Shown here: positions 17,713-26,974 of the stretch, in pieces | Position numbering within the stretch: the stretch's first letter is position 1 | Layout of the letters: the number at the start of each line of letters is the position of its first letter | NCBI RefSeq assembly: GCF_009796745.1 | Contig: NZ_CP047024.1 | Span: 1,550,001 to 1,614,000, forward strand | Direction: 5' to 3' | DNA from: Paraglaciecola sp. L1A13 | GTDB taxonomy: Bacteria > Pseudomonadota > Gammaproteobacteria > Enterobacterales > Alteromonadaceae | Length of the DNA: 64,000 bases | Program-made: the position numbers and the translations under genes | The notes under the pieces: model-generated | What the model saw: the letters and a program-made list of their open reading frames with translations, nothing else | Databases searched by the model: none | Told to the model about the DNA's origin: nothing

Positions 17713-19335
17713 ATGTCACCTGTACAGTCTGAGCAGTTCGATTTCATTATTGTGGGTGCAGGCTCTGCTGGTTGCGCATTAGCCGCCCGTTTAACTGAAA
17801 ACAGTAAATTTCGTGTTTGTCTAATTGAAGCCGGTGGCAAAGACAGCAATCCGCTTATTCATATACCTTTTGGTTTATCGTTACTTTCTCGCTTTAAAAA
17901 TATCAATTGGAATTACAATACCGCTGCCCAGCCACAGTTAAATCATCGCAAATTGTACTGGCCGAGAGGGAAAACCTTAGGCGGGTCTAGCGCGATAAAC
18001 GCCATGTGTTACGTACGTGGTGTACCTGAAGACTACGATCGCTGGGTTAATCAAGGTGCCGAAGGCTGGGGCTGGGATGTAGTACTACCGTATTTTAAAA
18101 AGTCACAGGATCAACAGCGGGGTAGCGATGCTTATCATGGTGTCGATGGGCCACTTTGTGTCGATGATTTGCGGTGCGTGAACCCCATGTCGCAGACTTT
18201 TGTTGCGGCGGCAAATGAGGTCGGATTACCCATCAGCCCAGACTTTAATGGCTGTGAGCATGAAGGTCTTGGTGTGTATCAAGTTACCCACAAAAACGGT
18301 CAACGTTGCTCGGCGGCTAAGGGGTATCTAGCCTTGGCTCAAGGACGTGAAAATTTCACCTTAATTTCCCAAGCTTTAGTCGAAAAAATTATTATTAAAG
18401 ATAAGCGAGCGGTCGGGGTCGCTTTACAAATTAATGGTCGGGCACATGTTCTCAGCGCCGCGAAAGAAGTCATACTCAGTAGCGGAACGGTTAACTCTCC
18501 CCAGTTGTTGATGTTATCAGGTATCGGTCCTAAGGAACATTTGTCAGATAAAGGCATTCATCTAGAAATTGATTTGCCCGGCGTTGGGCAAAATCTTCAA
18601 GACCACTTGGATGCTATCGTGCAATACCATTGTCGGTCTAAGGAAACTTATGCTGTCTCTTTAGGGAAATTGCCACGCTATATACAGGCTGCAGTTCGTT
18701 ATTGGCACAAGCGTAACGATATTTTTTCATCGAATATTGCGGAGGCGGGTGGGTTTGTAAGAAGTCAGTTTGCAGATGGTCTACCTGATATTCAGTACCA
18801 CTTTTTACCCGCTATTCTTCTTGACCATGGGCGCCAAACTGCGTTTGGATACGGTTATGGTCTGCACATATGTAATTTATATCCTAAAAGCCGTGGCACC
18901 ATTTCACTAGCCTCGGCAGATCCTGCTCAGCCCGTTGTCATTGACCCTCAATACTTATCTCATTCCGATGACCAAAAAGTCTTGATCGATGGTATTCGTC
19001 AAGGCCGGGAAATTCTGCAATCAAAGGGTTTTATACAATATCGAGGCGAAGAAGTGTTACCTGGTATTGATATGCAAACAGACGAACAGTTACTGGCGTT
19101 TTTACGCGAAAACGCACAGTCCATTTATCACCCCATAGGTACATGTAAAATGGGTGCGGATATAGATGAAATGGCGGTGGTAGATAATCAACTCAATGTG
19201 AGAGGAATTGAACGATTAAGAGTTGTTGATGCATCGGTTATGCCTAGCTTAGTTGGCGGCAATACTAACGCTCCCACTATCATGATTGCTGAACGAGCAG
19301 CAGATTTTATTAAAGCACATTATGGACAGGACTAA
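17713..19335 (+). CDS. GMC family FAD oxidoreductase (choline/alcohol dehydrogenase-like)
   Basis: A 540-residue flavoprotein of the glucose-methanol-choline family. The FAD-binding motif IIVGAGSAGCALAARL is at residues 9-24, the GMC signature GGSSAINAMCYVRG near residue 92, and the active-site region IYHPIGTCKMG near residue 475 with VGGNTNAPTIMIAERAAD near the end. The sequence is closer to alcohol dehydrogenases of the AlkJ type and choline-dehydrogenase-like proteins than to true BetA; no betaine genes are nearby. It oxidises a primary alcohol of unknown identity. It ends two bases from the convergent solute-binding gene. Confidence 0.85.
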   Translation: MSPVQSEQFDFIIVGAGSAGCALAARLTENSKFRVCLIEAGGKDSNPLIHIPFGLSLLSRFKNINWNYNTAAQPQLNHRKLYWPRGKTLGGSSAINAMCYVRGVPEDYDRWVNQGAEGWGWDVVLPYFKKSQDQQRGSDAYHGVDGPLCVDDLRCVNPMSQTFVAAANEVGLPISPDFNGCEHEGLGVYQVTHKNGQRCSAAKGYLALAQGRENFTLISQALVEKIIIKDKRAVGVALQINGRAHVLSAAKEVILSSGTVNSPQLLMLSGIGPKEHLSDKGIHLEIDLPGVGQNLQDHLDAIVQYHCRSKETYAVSLGKLPRYIQAAVRYWHKRNDIFSSNIAEAGGFVRSQFADGLPDIQYHFLPAILLDHGRQTAFGYGYGLHICNLYPKSRGTISLASADPAQPVVIDPQYLSHSDDQKVLIDGIRQGREILQSKGFIQYRGEEVLPGIDMQTDEQLLAFLRENAQSIYHPIGTCKMGADIDEMAVVDNQLNVRGIERLRVVDASVMPSLVGGNTNAPTIMIAERAADFIKAHYGQD

Positions 19336-19337
19336 GT

Positions 19338-20099
19338 TTACGGTTTTGTACCGAGCAGAGTGTGATTAAGTAACGCTTGTTTTTGGCGCAATTTTTCTTC
19401 TATTTTTGGTAAAAGGTTGGCATGTTTGTTACTGATAACGTGGTAGAGAAAGATGCGTCTAAGGTTTAGCATCTTTAAGTCATCGGGGATTATTTGGCGC
19501 TGATCGATCATAAATGTCGCATAATTAACGCGCTTACTACGCAGCATTTCTATCGTGTTTGAGATAACCTCTTTTTTTAAAAGCCCGGCGCGTATATCAA
19601 AATCCGTTAAAGAAAGCAGCGTTCTCTCATTGGTTAATATGACATTTTGACTGTTGCTGAGCACGGTAATATCACATCTCACTTCTTGGCGACAGAGCAA
19701 GACTGTTGAGCCTCGGATCAACTCAGGTTTTACTAGCGTTACGTTCTTATATTGTGTGGCAATTTGGCCAAATCGATATGCATCGGCATCGACCTTACCT
19801 TTGTCTAACATGGCTAATCCACGCAATGCTGGCGCTGGGATCAAATGTACTTTGAAACCTAACTCCGTGTAGATTTCTTTTATAAGTTGTAAGTATTTTT
19901 CAGTTTGCGGATATTCTACGTATGTGATTAAAAACTGTTTCTTGAACGCGTCAGGGGATGTAGTGGGGACAATTGATTCTTGGCTATTAGGCTCGGCTTG
20001 AGCTATAGCATTGATTGACAGCAGCCAGTAAATCCAAATTACTAGGCTACTAACGGATATAAGTCGGATTCTCATGTATTCAATAACGTTAACGACCAT
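19338..20099 (-). CDS. Periplasmic solute-binding-like protein
   Basis: A 253-residue exported protein with a signal peptide (hydrophobic segment SVSSLVIWIYWLLSINAIAQA). The rest looks like a short family-3 type binding protein: KEIYTELGFKVHLIPAPALR, then DKGKVDADAYRF, where such proteins bind a small solute. No transporter genes are nearby, so it may be a sensor-type or orphan protein. Starts at 20099 and 20075 are both possible; neither has a ribosome site. Assignment to a binding-protein fold is by pattern only. Confidence 0.6.
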   Translation of the reverse strand: MVVNVIEYMRIRLISVSSLVIWIYWLLSINAIAQAEPNSQESIVPTTSPDAFKKQFLITYVEYPQTEKYLQLIKEIYTELGFKVHLIPAPALRGLAMLDKGKVDADAYRFGQIATQYKNVTLVKPELIRGSTVLLCRQEVRCDITVLSNSQNVILTNERTLLSLTDFDIRAGLLKKEVISNTIEMLRSKRVNYATFMIDQRQIIPDDLKMLNLRRIFLYHVISNKHANLLPKIEEKLRQKQALLNHTLLGTKP

Positions 20100-20255
20100 T
20101 TGATAAAATGTAACATATTTTACCCGCTTACAATAATATTGTTGGTGAACGAGTTTTTATTTTATCCAGCAAAACCTAACACTTTTTTTTAATATTGTTG
20201 TGACTTTTATTCTTAACCAAACGTCTACTAAATTCATTCACTAAAAGAAGAAAAA

Positions 20256-21167
20256 ATGATGAAAATCGCCATTTTATCTCGAAACAAAAAGCTGTATTCC
20301 ACTCGCCGTCTACAAGAGGCGGCTATTGCCCGTGGTCATGAAGTCGATATCATCGATACACTTCATTGCTATATGGATATTTCAAGCAATAAACCGTCGG
20401 TACGTTTTAATGGTGAACCTTTGCCCCAGTATGACGCGATTATCCCGCGTATTGGTGCATCAGTGACTTTTTATGGTACGGCTGTGGTGCGTCAATTTGA
20501 AATGATGGGCAGCTTTAGCGTGAATGAGTCGGTCGCTATTAGCCGTTCTCGAGATAAGTTGCGTTCAATGCAGTTGCTATCGCGCAAAGGTATCGGTTTA
20601 CCGCGCACAGGTTTTGCACATAGCCCAGATGACATAAAGGATTTGATCAGCAATGTAGGCGGAGCGCCAGTGGTGATCAAGCTACTAGAAGGTACGCAAG
20701 GGATTGGCGTTGTATTAGCGGATACTAATAAAGCGGCAGAAAGTATTATCGAAGCTTTTATGGGTATAAAAGCCAATATATTAGTGCAGGAATATATCAA
20801 AGAAGCTGGCGGAGCAGATATTCGTTGCTTCGTAATTGGCGGTAAAGTAGTTGCTGCTATGAAACGTCAGGGGGCTCCGGGGGAGTTTCGCTCAAACCTA
20901 CATCGTGGTGGTAGTGCCACGCTAGTCAAATTGACATCGGTCGAACGGGCGACAGCAGTAGCCGCTGCAAGCGCTATGGGTTTGAACGTGTGCGGTGTGG
21001 ATTTACTGCGCTCTAGCCATGGTCCTGTCGTGATGGAAGTCAACTCATCTCCTGGTCTTGAGGGTATTGAGGCGTCGACTTCAAAAGACGTTGCGAACAT
21101 GATCATCGAGTTTATCGAAAATAAAAAATCTAAGCCCCATAGCACGAAAACACGAGGCAACGGTTAG
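20256..21167 (+). CDS. rimK: RimK, ribosomal protein S6 glutamate ligase
   Basis: A 303-residue ATP-grasp ligase. The N-terminus [19 protein letters not shown] and the motifs [24 protein letters not shown] and [14 protein letters not shown] are characteristic of RimK, which adds glutamates to the C-terminus of ribosomal protein S6 and can make poly-glutamate. The ATP-grasp lysines and the metal-binding EVN are present. The next gene, an AstE-like zinc hydrolase, begins two bases after the stop, so the two are co-translated. The usual partner RimB is not seen nearby. ATG at 20256 follows AAGAAGAAAA, a weak ribosome site. Confidence 0.9.
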   Translation: MMKIAILSRNKKLYSTRRLQEAAIARGHEVDIIDTLHCYMDISSNKPSVRFNGEPLPQYDAIIPRIGASVTFYGTAVVRQFEMMGSFSVNESVAISRSRDKLRSMQLLSRKGIGLPRTGFAHSPDDIKDLISNVGGAPVVIKLLEGTQGIGVVLADTNKAAESIIEAFMGIKANILVQEYIKEAGGADIRCFVIGGKVVAAMKRQGAPGEFRSNLHRGGSATLVKLTSVERATAVAAASAMGLNVCGVDLLRSSHGPVVMEVNSSPGLEGIEASTSKDVANMIIEFIENKKSKPHSTKTRGNG

Positions 21168-21169
21168 TT

Positions 21170-22210
21170 ATGGTAAGCGGTGCCCCTTTGAAAATAGGAA
21201 GTCATGTTATTGAACCTGGGTCTCGCATCAAGCTGCAGCTATCTGCTGCTCGCTTGTATACGGATACAGATATGTCTATTCCGGTTGAGGTTATTAGGGC
21301 TAAAAAAGATGGTCCTACTGTATTTATCAGCGCGGCTATTCACGGTGATGAGCTCAATGGCATTGAAATAGTGCGTAGACTGCTTGATTCACCATCGTTT
21401 AAATTAATTACTGGTACCGTCATCGCCGTGCCAATTGTTAATGTATACGGTATGTTGATGCAAAGCCGCTATATGCCTGACAGGCGAGATTTAAACCGTA
21501 GTTTTCCGGGGTCAACGAACGGCTCCTTAACGTCACGGTTGGCGCATATGTTTTTAACTGAAATTGTGTCTAAGTGTAACTATGGCATCGATTTACATAC
21601 AGGGGCTATTCATCGCAGTAACTTACCGCAAATTCGGGCTAATTTAAAAGATCCCGAAACGGCCAAGCTTGCCCATGCGTTTGGGGTGCCAGTGCTGCTT
21701 AATTCAGATTTGCGTGATGGTTCATTGCGCCAAGCGGCAGATGAATCGGGTACCAAGGTGCTGTTGTATGAAGCAGGAGAGGCTTTGCGTTTTGATGAGC
21801 TTTCTATTCGCGCGGGCATAAAGGGTATATTCAACGTGCTCGTATCTTTGGGAATGGTATCGAAACGACGTCGTACTGAACCGAAAATTGAGCCATTAGT
21901 GGCGTATAAAAGCTCATGGTTACGCGCTCCTGAAAGTGGAATTGTACGTGATCGCAAGAGTCTAGGAGATTACGTGAAACGTGGCGATTTACTCGCAGAT
22001 GTATGCAGTCCTACCGGCGCCTATAGTAAACCGCTGCTGGCAAACCGTTCAGGGATCATAATTGGCAAGCAGAATATCCCCTTGGTGCAAGAAGGTGATG
22101 CGATGTTTCATATAGCGCTTTTTGATGATCCAAAAGACGTGGTAGACAACATGGATCAGTTGCATGAAAATTTGATGCCTGAAATGGACCCACAAAGTAT
22201 TGTGGTCTGA
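21170..22210 (+). CDS. AstE/aspartoacylase-like zinc hydrolase
   Basis: A 346-residue protein of the succinylglutamate desuccinylase/aspartoacylase family. Zinc ligands are in HGDELNG (His, Glu around residues 59-62), then DRRDLNRSFPG, and DLHTG supplies the second His; the later LYEAGEAL probably holds the catalytic Glu. These enzymes hydrolyse N-acyl or glutamyl amide bonds. The gene starts two bases after rimK, so its substrate may be a glutamylated product of RimK; this is inference from position. It is not in an arginine-catabolic operon, so true AstE activity is unlikely. Confidence 0.82.
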   Translation: MVSGAPLKIGSHVIEPGSRIKLQLSAARLYTDTDMSIPVEVIRAKKDGPTVFISAAIHGDELNGIEIVRRLLDSPSFKLITGTVIAVPIVNVYGMLMQSRYMPDRRDLNRSFPGSTNGSLTSRLAHMFLTEIVSKCNYGIDLHTGAIHRSNLPQIRANLKDPETAKLAHAFGVPVLLNSDLRDGSLRQAADESGTKVLLYEAGEALRFDELSIRAGIKGIFNVLVSLGMVSKRRRTEPKIEPLVAYKSSWLRAPESGIVRDRKSLGDYVKRGDLLADVCSPTGAYSKPLLANRSGIIIGKQNIPLVQEGDAMFHIALFDDPKDVVDNMDQLHENLMPEMDPQSIVV

Positions 22211-22252
22211 ATTATTTGGTCTTTAATAGCCAATGTTAAACAGCTAAATTTT

Positions 22253-22280
22253 AAAAAACGTCACGTTGGTGACGTTTTTT
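22253..22280 (+). terminator. Rho-independent terminator after the rimK operon
   Basis: AAAAAACGTCAC (22253-22264), loop GTTG, GTGACGTTTTTT (22269-22280): a perfect 12-base stem ending in a T-run. Confidence 0.88.
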
Positions 22281-22465
22281 ATATCTGTTATAAATACCGT
22301 TTGTGCGGTAATAATTACGATCTTTATTGCCGCGCTTAACTGCCATCATGCTATGAAACAACAACTTTAGATAACTTTACATTCTCATGACAGTATTTTT
22401 ACTCGATAAGTGCTTTAATTCCCACATTATTCCAGCATTTAAATAGATTTTGCAGATATCACACT

Positions 22466-23941
22466 ATGAAGAATACATCGTTAATAAAGGGACTCGTTAT
22501 CGTAGCTGTTATAGCAGCGGCATTTTGGTGGTTTACCCAACCATCTCAATCTAGTGAGCGTATTGTCTATCACACCCAACCATTGTCAGTTGGCAGAATT
22601 GAAAGCACGGTTAATTCTTCTGGCTCTATCTCGCCGGTGGTTACAGTCGAAGTCGGTTCCGAGTTATCAGGGTTAATTTCTCAGCTTAATGTGGACTTTA
22701 ACGACGAAGTAACTAGCGGACAGATTATCGCCCGTATAGATGATCGAACCGTGGTATCAAAGCTGCGCCAAAGTGAAGCAGATTTAGCGTCGTCGGATGC
22801 CAGTCTAGTGCAGCTTAATGCGGCTCTTAAGAAGGCGCAAACCGAAGAAAAACTCGCCGAACGTGAATATCAGCGAACACGCGAGCTGCGCAACAAAAAT
22901 CTGGTCAGTGCCTCTGAGTTAGATATCAGTGAAACCTCATACGAACTGGCTAAAGTCGCGATTGATACAGCTGACGCGGCTATTTTGGTTGGCAAGGCCA
23001 AAGTACAACAATCTCAATCTATGTTAGAGCAAGCTAAATTGGATTTGGATCGTACCTATATTCGCTCTCCCGTGGACGGTGTGGTCATTGACCGACAAGT
23101 AGACAAAGGCCAAACCGTGTCAGCCAGTCTTTCGGCGCCAACGTTATTTTCGATAGCACAAGATTTAGCCTCTATGCAGATAGAAGCTGACGTGGATGAG
23201 GCGGATATAGGACGCATCGCTAAAGATCAAACGGTTAATTTTACCGTCGATGCTTTCCCCGAGCGAAAGTTTAACGGAATGGTCACTCAAGTGAGAAAGT
23301 CCGCTACGGTGACCAATAATGTGGTGACATATAAAGTGATTATTGGCGTGAAAAACGACCGTTTATTACTGCTACCCGGTATGACGGCTAATGTCGATAT
23401 CGTACTTGGGCAACGTGATAATGTACTGCGGGTGCCTAACTCGGCATTACGCTTTTCACCTGATAGCGGGTCGAGTTCTGCCAATAGTAGCGCAGGGCCA
23501 GATGGCCGATTAGCCGAATTATCCCAACAGCTCGGGCTAAATGAGGCGCAGCAAAAACAGGTAGCTGACGTGATGAGTAAAATGCGCGAATCAATGAGCG
23601 CAGCACGTGAAGCTGGCCCTGGTGGACCCGGTGGTCGCCCTTCAGGAAATGATGCGATGAAAAAAGTGCGTAGCCAGATGAATATTGCGCTGCAAAGCAT
23701 CTTAACGCCGGATCAAATGGAAAAATATAAAGTGCTTGGTCAATCACGCAGCGCTCAGCGCAAAGCGGGGGGAGAGAAGCAAGATTATCAGCGTGGCGCG
23801 GTTTGGGTGTTGCGTGATGGCCAACCAAGTAAAGTGGATGTGGGCATTGGTATTGCTGATCTCGAATACAGTGAGATCAAATCTAAGCAACTCAGTGATG
23901 GTGACAAGGTTATCGTACGTGCTCAAAAGGTGACTGACTAA
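22466..23941 (+). CDS. macA: MacA-like efflux adaptor with LTxxQ-like insertion
   Basis: A 491-residue periplasmic adaptor (HlyD/RND type). One N-terminal transmembrane helix (residues 8-23) is followed by the lipoyl half-motif EVGSELSGLISQLNVDFN, a long coiled-coil hairpin (about 95-190), and DLDRTYIRSPVDGVVIDRQV (lipoyl return). Between the beta-barrel (VPNSALRF) and the final domain lies an extra stretch of about 100 residues (336-437) rich in Gly, Pro, Ala and Ser. It contains LNEAQQKQVADVM (about 358) and LTPDQMEKYK (about 413), which look like the LTxxQ motifs of Spy/CpxP proteins. The gene overlaps the ATPase gene (TAATG). Together with the next two genes it forms a MacAB-type exporter. 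Confidence 0.86.
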   Translation: MKNTSLIKGLVIVAVIAAAFWWFTQPSQSSERIVYHTQPLSVGRIESTVNSSGSISPVVTVEVGSELSGLISQLNVDFNDEVTSGQIIARIDDRTVVSKLRQSEADLASSDASLVQLNAALKKAQTEEKLAEREYQRTRELRNKNLVSASELDISETSYELAKVAIDTADAAILVGKAKVQQSQSMLEQAKLDLDRTYIRSPVDGVVIDRQVDKGQTVSASLSAPTLFSIAQDLASMQIEADVDEADIGRIAKDQTVNFTVDAFPERKFNGMVTQVRKSATVTNNVVTYKVIIGVKNDRLLLLPGMTANVDIVLGQRDNVLRVPNSALRFSPDSGSSSANSSAGPDGRLAELSQQLGLNEAQQKQVADVMSKMRESMSAAREAGPGGPGGRPSGNDAMKKVRSQMNIALQSILTPDQMEKYKVLGQSRSAQRKAGGEKQDYQRGAVWVLRDGQPSKVDVGIGIADLEYSEIKSKQLSDGDKVIVRAQKVTD

Positions 23942-24663
23942 TGTCTGAGCCGCTGCTTCGAGTTCGTCAGGCTAAAAAAGTATATACCATGGGTGATGAG
24001 TTGGTTTGGGCTCTCAAAGGCGTTGATCTCGATATATATCAAGGTGAATTTGTAGCGATTATGGGCAGCTCAGGCTCGGGTAAATCTACCATGATGAACT
24101 TACTGGGCTGTTTAGATATTGCTAGCGAGGGCAGTATTGCCTTTGCTGGTCAGGAATTATCAACACTGAGTAAGAATGAATTGGCGACCGTGCGTAATCA
24201 GCGTATTGGATTTGTCTTTCAACAGTTTAATTTACTGCCTCGTACCAGCGCGTTAGATAACGTCACGTTACCATTATTGTACAGCAAAATTCCCGAAGCG
24301 GATTGGGTCTCTCGTGCCAAGCAATGTTTAGAAAGTGTTGGTTTAGGGTCTCGAATGGATCATCACCCCGGTCAGTTATCTGGCGGTCAACAACAACGTG
24401 TTGCGATAGCTAGGGCACTAATAAACGATCCACTGATGATCTTAGCCGATGAGCCAACCGGTGCGTTAGACACGCAGACAGGATTGGAGGTCATGGCACT
24501 TTTTCAGCAACTCAATCAACAAGGCAAAACCATAGTGTTAGTTACTCATGAACCGGAAATTGCGGCGTTTGCGAGCCGTAAACTAACGTTTCGCGATGGG
24601 GAATTGATCAGTGACGAACGTAATCAACATATACGCCAAGCAGCAGACGAGGGCGTAGCATGA
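23941..24663 (+). CDS. MacB-type ABC transporter ATPase
   Basis: A 240-residue ABC ATPase of the LolD/MacB class. Walker A is GSSGSGKST (42-50), the Q-loop is at FVFQQFNLLP, the signature is LSGGQQQRVAIARAL and Walker B is LMILADEPTGALD; the switch His is in LVTHEPE. It is the nucleotide-binding half of the exporter, driven with the FtsX/MacB permease encoded by the next gene. In E. coli MacB these two parts are fused; here they are separate genes. Overlapping starts and stops (TAATG at the left, ATGA at the right) show tight coupling. Confidence 0.92.
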   Translation: MSEPLLRVRQAKKVYTMGDELVWALKGVDLDIYQGEFVAIMGSSGSGKSTMMNLLGCLDIASEGSIAFAGQELSTLSKNELATVRNQRIGFVFQQFNLLPRTSALDNVTLPLLYSKIPEADWVSRAKQCLESVGLGSRMDHHPGQLSGGQQQRVAIARALINDPLMILADEPTGALDTQTGLEVMALFQQLNQQGKTIVLVTHEPEIAAFASRKLTFRDGELISDERNQHIRQAADEGVA

Positions 24664-25889
24664 AAATTGTTATTTTGCTTAAAACAGCGATAACCGCTCT
24701 TCGAGTCAATGTGCTGCGCAGTTGCTTAACAATGTTAGGCATAATTATTGGCGTGGCCGCTGTGATCATAATGGTCGCAATGGGCGCTGGGGCACAACAG
24801 AAAGTCGATGAGCAAATAAAATCCTTGGGTGGCAATGTCTTCTTTGTTACCGGATCATTTCGCCAAAGCGGTGGTGCGCGATCTGAGTCTGTGGTGAAAA
24901 TAAATGAAGACGATGCCAATTTAATCGAAAAACAAGTACCAGGTGTTGAAGCCGCTGCGCCGTATTTGTCTGCATCGGGGCAAGTCATATATGGCAACTT
25001 GAACTGGTCCACAGAAATCGTCGGCATTGATAATCGCTATTTCGTTGTACGTGACTGGGATGTAGCCAACGGGCGTGAATTCACGCCCGCGGAAATTAGC
25101 CGTGGCAGCAAGGTGGTGATCATAGGTGAAAGGGTACGCAGCGAGCTATTTGGCGCAAGCGATCCCATCGGCCAAACCTTACGCGTGACAAACTTTAACG
25201 CCACTGTTATTGGGGTGCTAAATGAAAAAGGCCAAGATGCCAGAGGAGAAGATCAAGACGACGTAATCTTTCTACCCATCAAAACGGTGCGCAATAAAAT
25301 AACCGGTGTGAACGCGACTAATCCAAAATCTGTGCGCTTTATTCAGGTCAGTGCTTATGACGGTGAGGATATGGATTATATTGAAGATGAAATGTCGCTT
25401 TTACTGCGCCAGCGCATGCGCATTCCAGTTGGCGCAGACGATTTATTTCGTATTCGTAACGTGTCAGAAATGATTGCTACTCGCGCTGAAACCATTCAGG
25501 TGTTTAATACCTTACTCGCGTGGGTTGCATCGGTTAGCTTAGTCGTGGGGGGTATCGGTATTATGAATATTATGTTGGTATCAGTGACCGAGCGCACACG
25601 GGAAATCGGCTTGCGTATGGCGGTGGGGGCGAAGCCTTCCGATATTCTGTATCAGTTTTTGATTGAATCGATAGTGTTGTGCGGTCTAGGCGGATTTATC
25701 GGGGTAATGATTGCTTATGGCTTTGTGTTTATTGGTAATCAATACGGCATTGGCGCTGGTGGAATTATTGAAACCAGAGTGGTGTTATTGAGTTTAGGTT
25801 TTTCTGGCTTGATCGGCGTGTTTTTTGGCTACTATCCTGCGCTTAAAGCGTCGCGCCTAGCGCCGATTGATGCGCTTAGGTATGAGTAA
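24660..25889 (+). CDS. MacB-type ABC transporter permease
   Basis: A 409-residue FtsX/MacB-type permease. A first transmembrane helix (about 20-42, LTMLGIIIGVAAVIIMVAMG) is followed by a large MacB periplasmic domain (about 45-285), then three helices at the C-terminus (SLVVGGIGIMNIMLVSVTER, and two more) ending in ALKASRLAPIDALRYE. The motif TERTREIGLRMAVGA is diagnostic. It acts as a mechanotransmission exporter with the adaptor and an outer-membrane TolC-like protein that is not in the window. Possible substrates are antibiotics, peptides or lipopeptides; none can be assigned. Confidence 0.9.
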   Translation: MKIVILLKTAITALRVNVLRSCLTMLGIIIGVAAVIIMVAMGAGAQQKVDEQIKSLGGNVFFVTGSFRQSGGARSESVVKINEDDANLIEKQVPGVEAAAPYLSASGQVIYGNLNWSTEIVGIDNRYFVVRDWDVANGREFTPAEISRGSKVVIIGERVRSELFGASDPIGQTLRVTNFNATVIGVLNEKGQDARGEDQDDVIFLPIKTVRNKITGVNATNPKSVRFIQVSAYDGEDMDYIEDEMSLLLRQRMRIPVGADDLFRIRNVSEMIATRAETIQVFNTLLAWVASVSLVVGGIGIMNIMLVSVTERTREIGLRMAVGAKPSDILYQFLIESIVLCGLGGFIGVMIAYGFVFIGNQYGIGAGGIIETRVVLLSLGFSGLIGVFFGYYPALKASRLAPIDALRYE

Positions 25890-25982
25890 GGCTGTAAAAT
25901 AAAGTGTTTACACGCTTGCGTGAAAGAAATATCACATTATTCCTGTCTTATCAGTAGAGAAGAGTTAATCGAAGGAATTATT

Positions 25983-26255
25983 ATGTGTAGCTCACCTAAA
26001 GGTGGACGCGGAAATCGACCTCGTAGCGCGCCAAGTAAGAGTTTTTCCGAAGGTTTTACTACGCAGCAAAGAGCCAGATTTACCGATGTTGCGAATCGCG
26101 CTCAAGAGAGACGTGAACAGCGTTTAGCGACGAATAAGCGCTGGCAAAAAAGCCAACACAATGACATCAATAATAACGTTGAATCTATTGAACATCATTC
26201 TCCTAAGGCAGGTATGTTTAGTTGGTTTAGTGAGATTTTTTCGGCGCATTCGTAA
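25983..26255 (+). CDS. Small basic hypothetical protein
   Basis: A 90-residue protein with no recognised domain. The start at 25983 is chosen for the site GAAGGA eight bases upstream; an in-frame ATG at 25920 has no such site. The first 60 residues are rich in Arg, Ser, Gln and Lys (SPKGGRGNRPRSAPSKSFSE, then RFTDVANRAQERREQR), like an RNA- or DNA-binding tail; a short aromatic end follows (MFSWFSEIFS). It sits 94 bases after the permease, on the same strand, but may have its own promoter. Function not known. Confidence 0.6.
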   Translation: MCSSPKGGRGNRPRSAPSKSFSEGFTTQQRARFTDVANRAQERREQRLATNKRWQKSQHNDINNNVESIEHHSPKAGMFSWFSEIFSAHS

Positions 26256-26296
26256 CTAGAGATGACTCTGTTTATACGCACGCGGCGCTGAGTGAT

Positions 26297-26758
26297 TCAA
26301 CCCCGATGTACCATGTACAAACAATTATCCAGCGGTATTTCAACTGGATAGTTTTCTATCAAAAATCCAAGTTTCTCATATGCCGTTATTGCAGAGGTAT
26401 TGTGATTATAAACAAACAGTGAGCAGGCATTAACTGCTAACTCTTGTCTACCTACTGCGCTGAGCTTTTCAATTAATTCCGCAATAAAACCTTGTCCTCG
26501 AAACTCAGGATTAACCACCAATCGTCCTAAGTGGCATTTTCCTTCACGTAAATAGTATTGACCAAATGCCAATAATTCGCGTTGTGCTGAAAATCCTGAG
26601 AATGATTGAAGGGACGTTAATTTTAGATCATATTTAAACGACGATAAGTCAAAAGGGTAGCGAAAGTTAGGGCCTGACCAGATTGCCAATTGCGCTTCAT
26701 CTTCGAACCACGTCATGAGTTGTCTAATATGTTTATCTGATGGGGCGATTAAGTCCAT
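26297..26758 (-). CDS. GNAT family N-acetyltransferase
   Basis: A 153-residue GNAT enzyme. The acetyl-CoA-binding motif A is RLVVNPEFRGQGFIAELIEK (residues 79-98, with the R-x-x-G-x-G core), followed by the helix and beta strands with LFVYNHNTSAITAYEKLGF. The substrate is not known. It stands alone, between the small basic gene (convergent) and the M20 gene, and has no visible operon partner. Confidence 0.82.
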   Translation of the reverse strand: MDLIAPSDKHIRQLMTWFEDEAQLAIWSGPNFRYPFDLSSFKYDLKLTSLQSFSGFSAQRELLAFGQYYLREGKCHLGRLVVNPEFRGQGFIAELIEKLSAVGRQELAVNACSLFVYNHNTSAITAYEKLGFLIENYPVEIPLDNCLYMVHRG

Positions 26759-26974
26759 ATTTGCTCCTGTGTGCCTAGTAGGTTAAACAATAAAATCGTC
26801 CCACCAATACCCATTTATTTTATCGTTGCTAGATGAAAAACACCCCATGCATACGATTATTATCAAATTAAAGTTGCACTGAAAAAAGGCAAATACTACC
26901 TGCTAAAACAGGCAATTAGTCATAATTATGTACCTCAGTATTAACACTTAAGATGGCGAGTACAACGTTTCAGA

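Noticed and set aside
17713..19335. Naming the GMC gene betA
   Set aside because: No betaine aldehyde dehydrogenase or choline transporter is nearby and the sequence fits the wider alcohol dehydrogenase group equally well.
22466..25889. The efflux operon as an RND pump
   Set aside because: The adaptor type is shared, but the next genes are an ABC ATPase and a MacB-type permease, so it is a MacAB-like ABC exporter.
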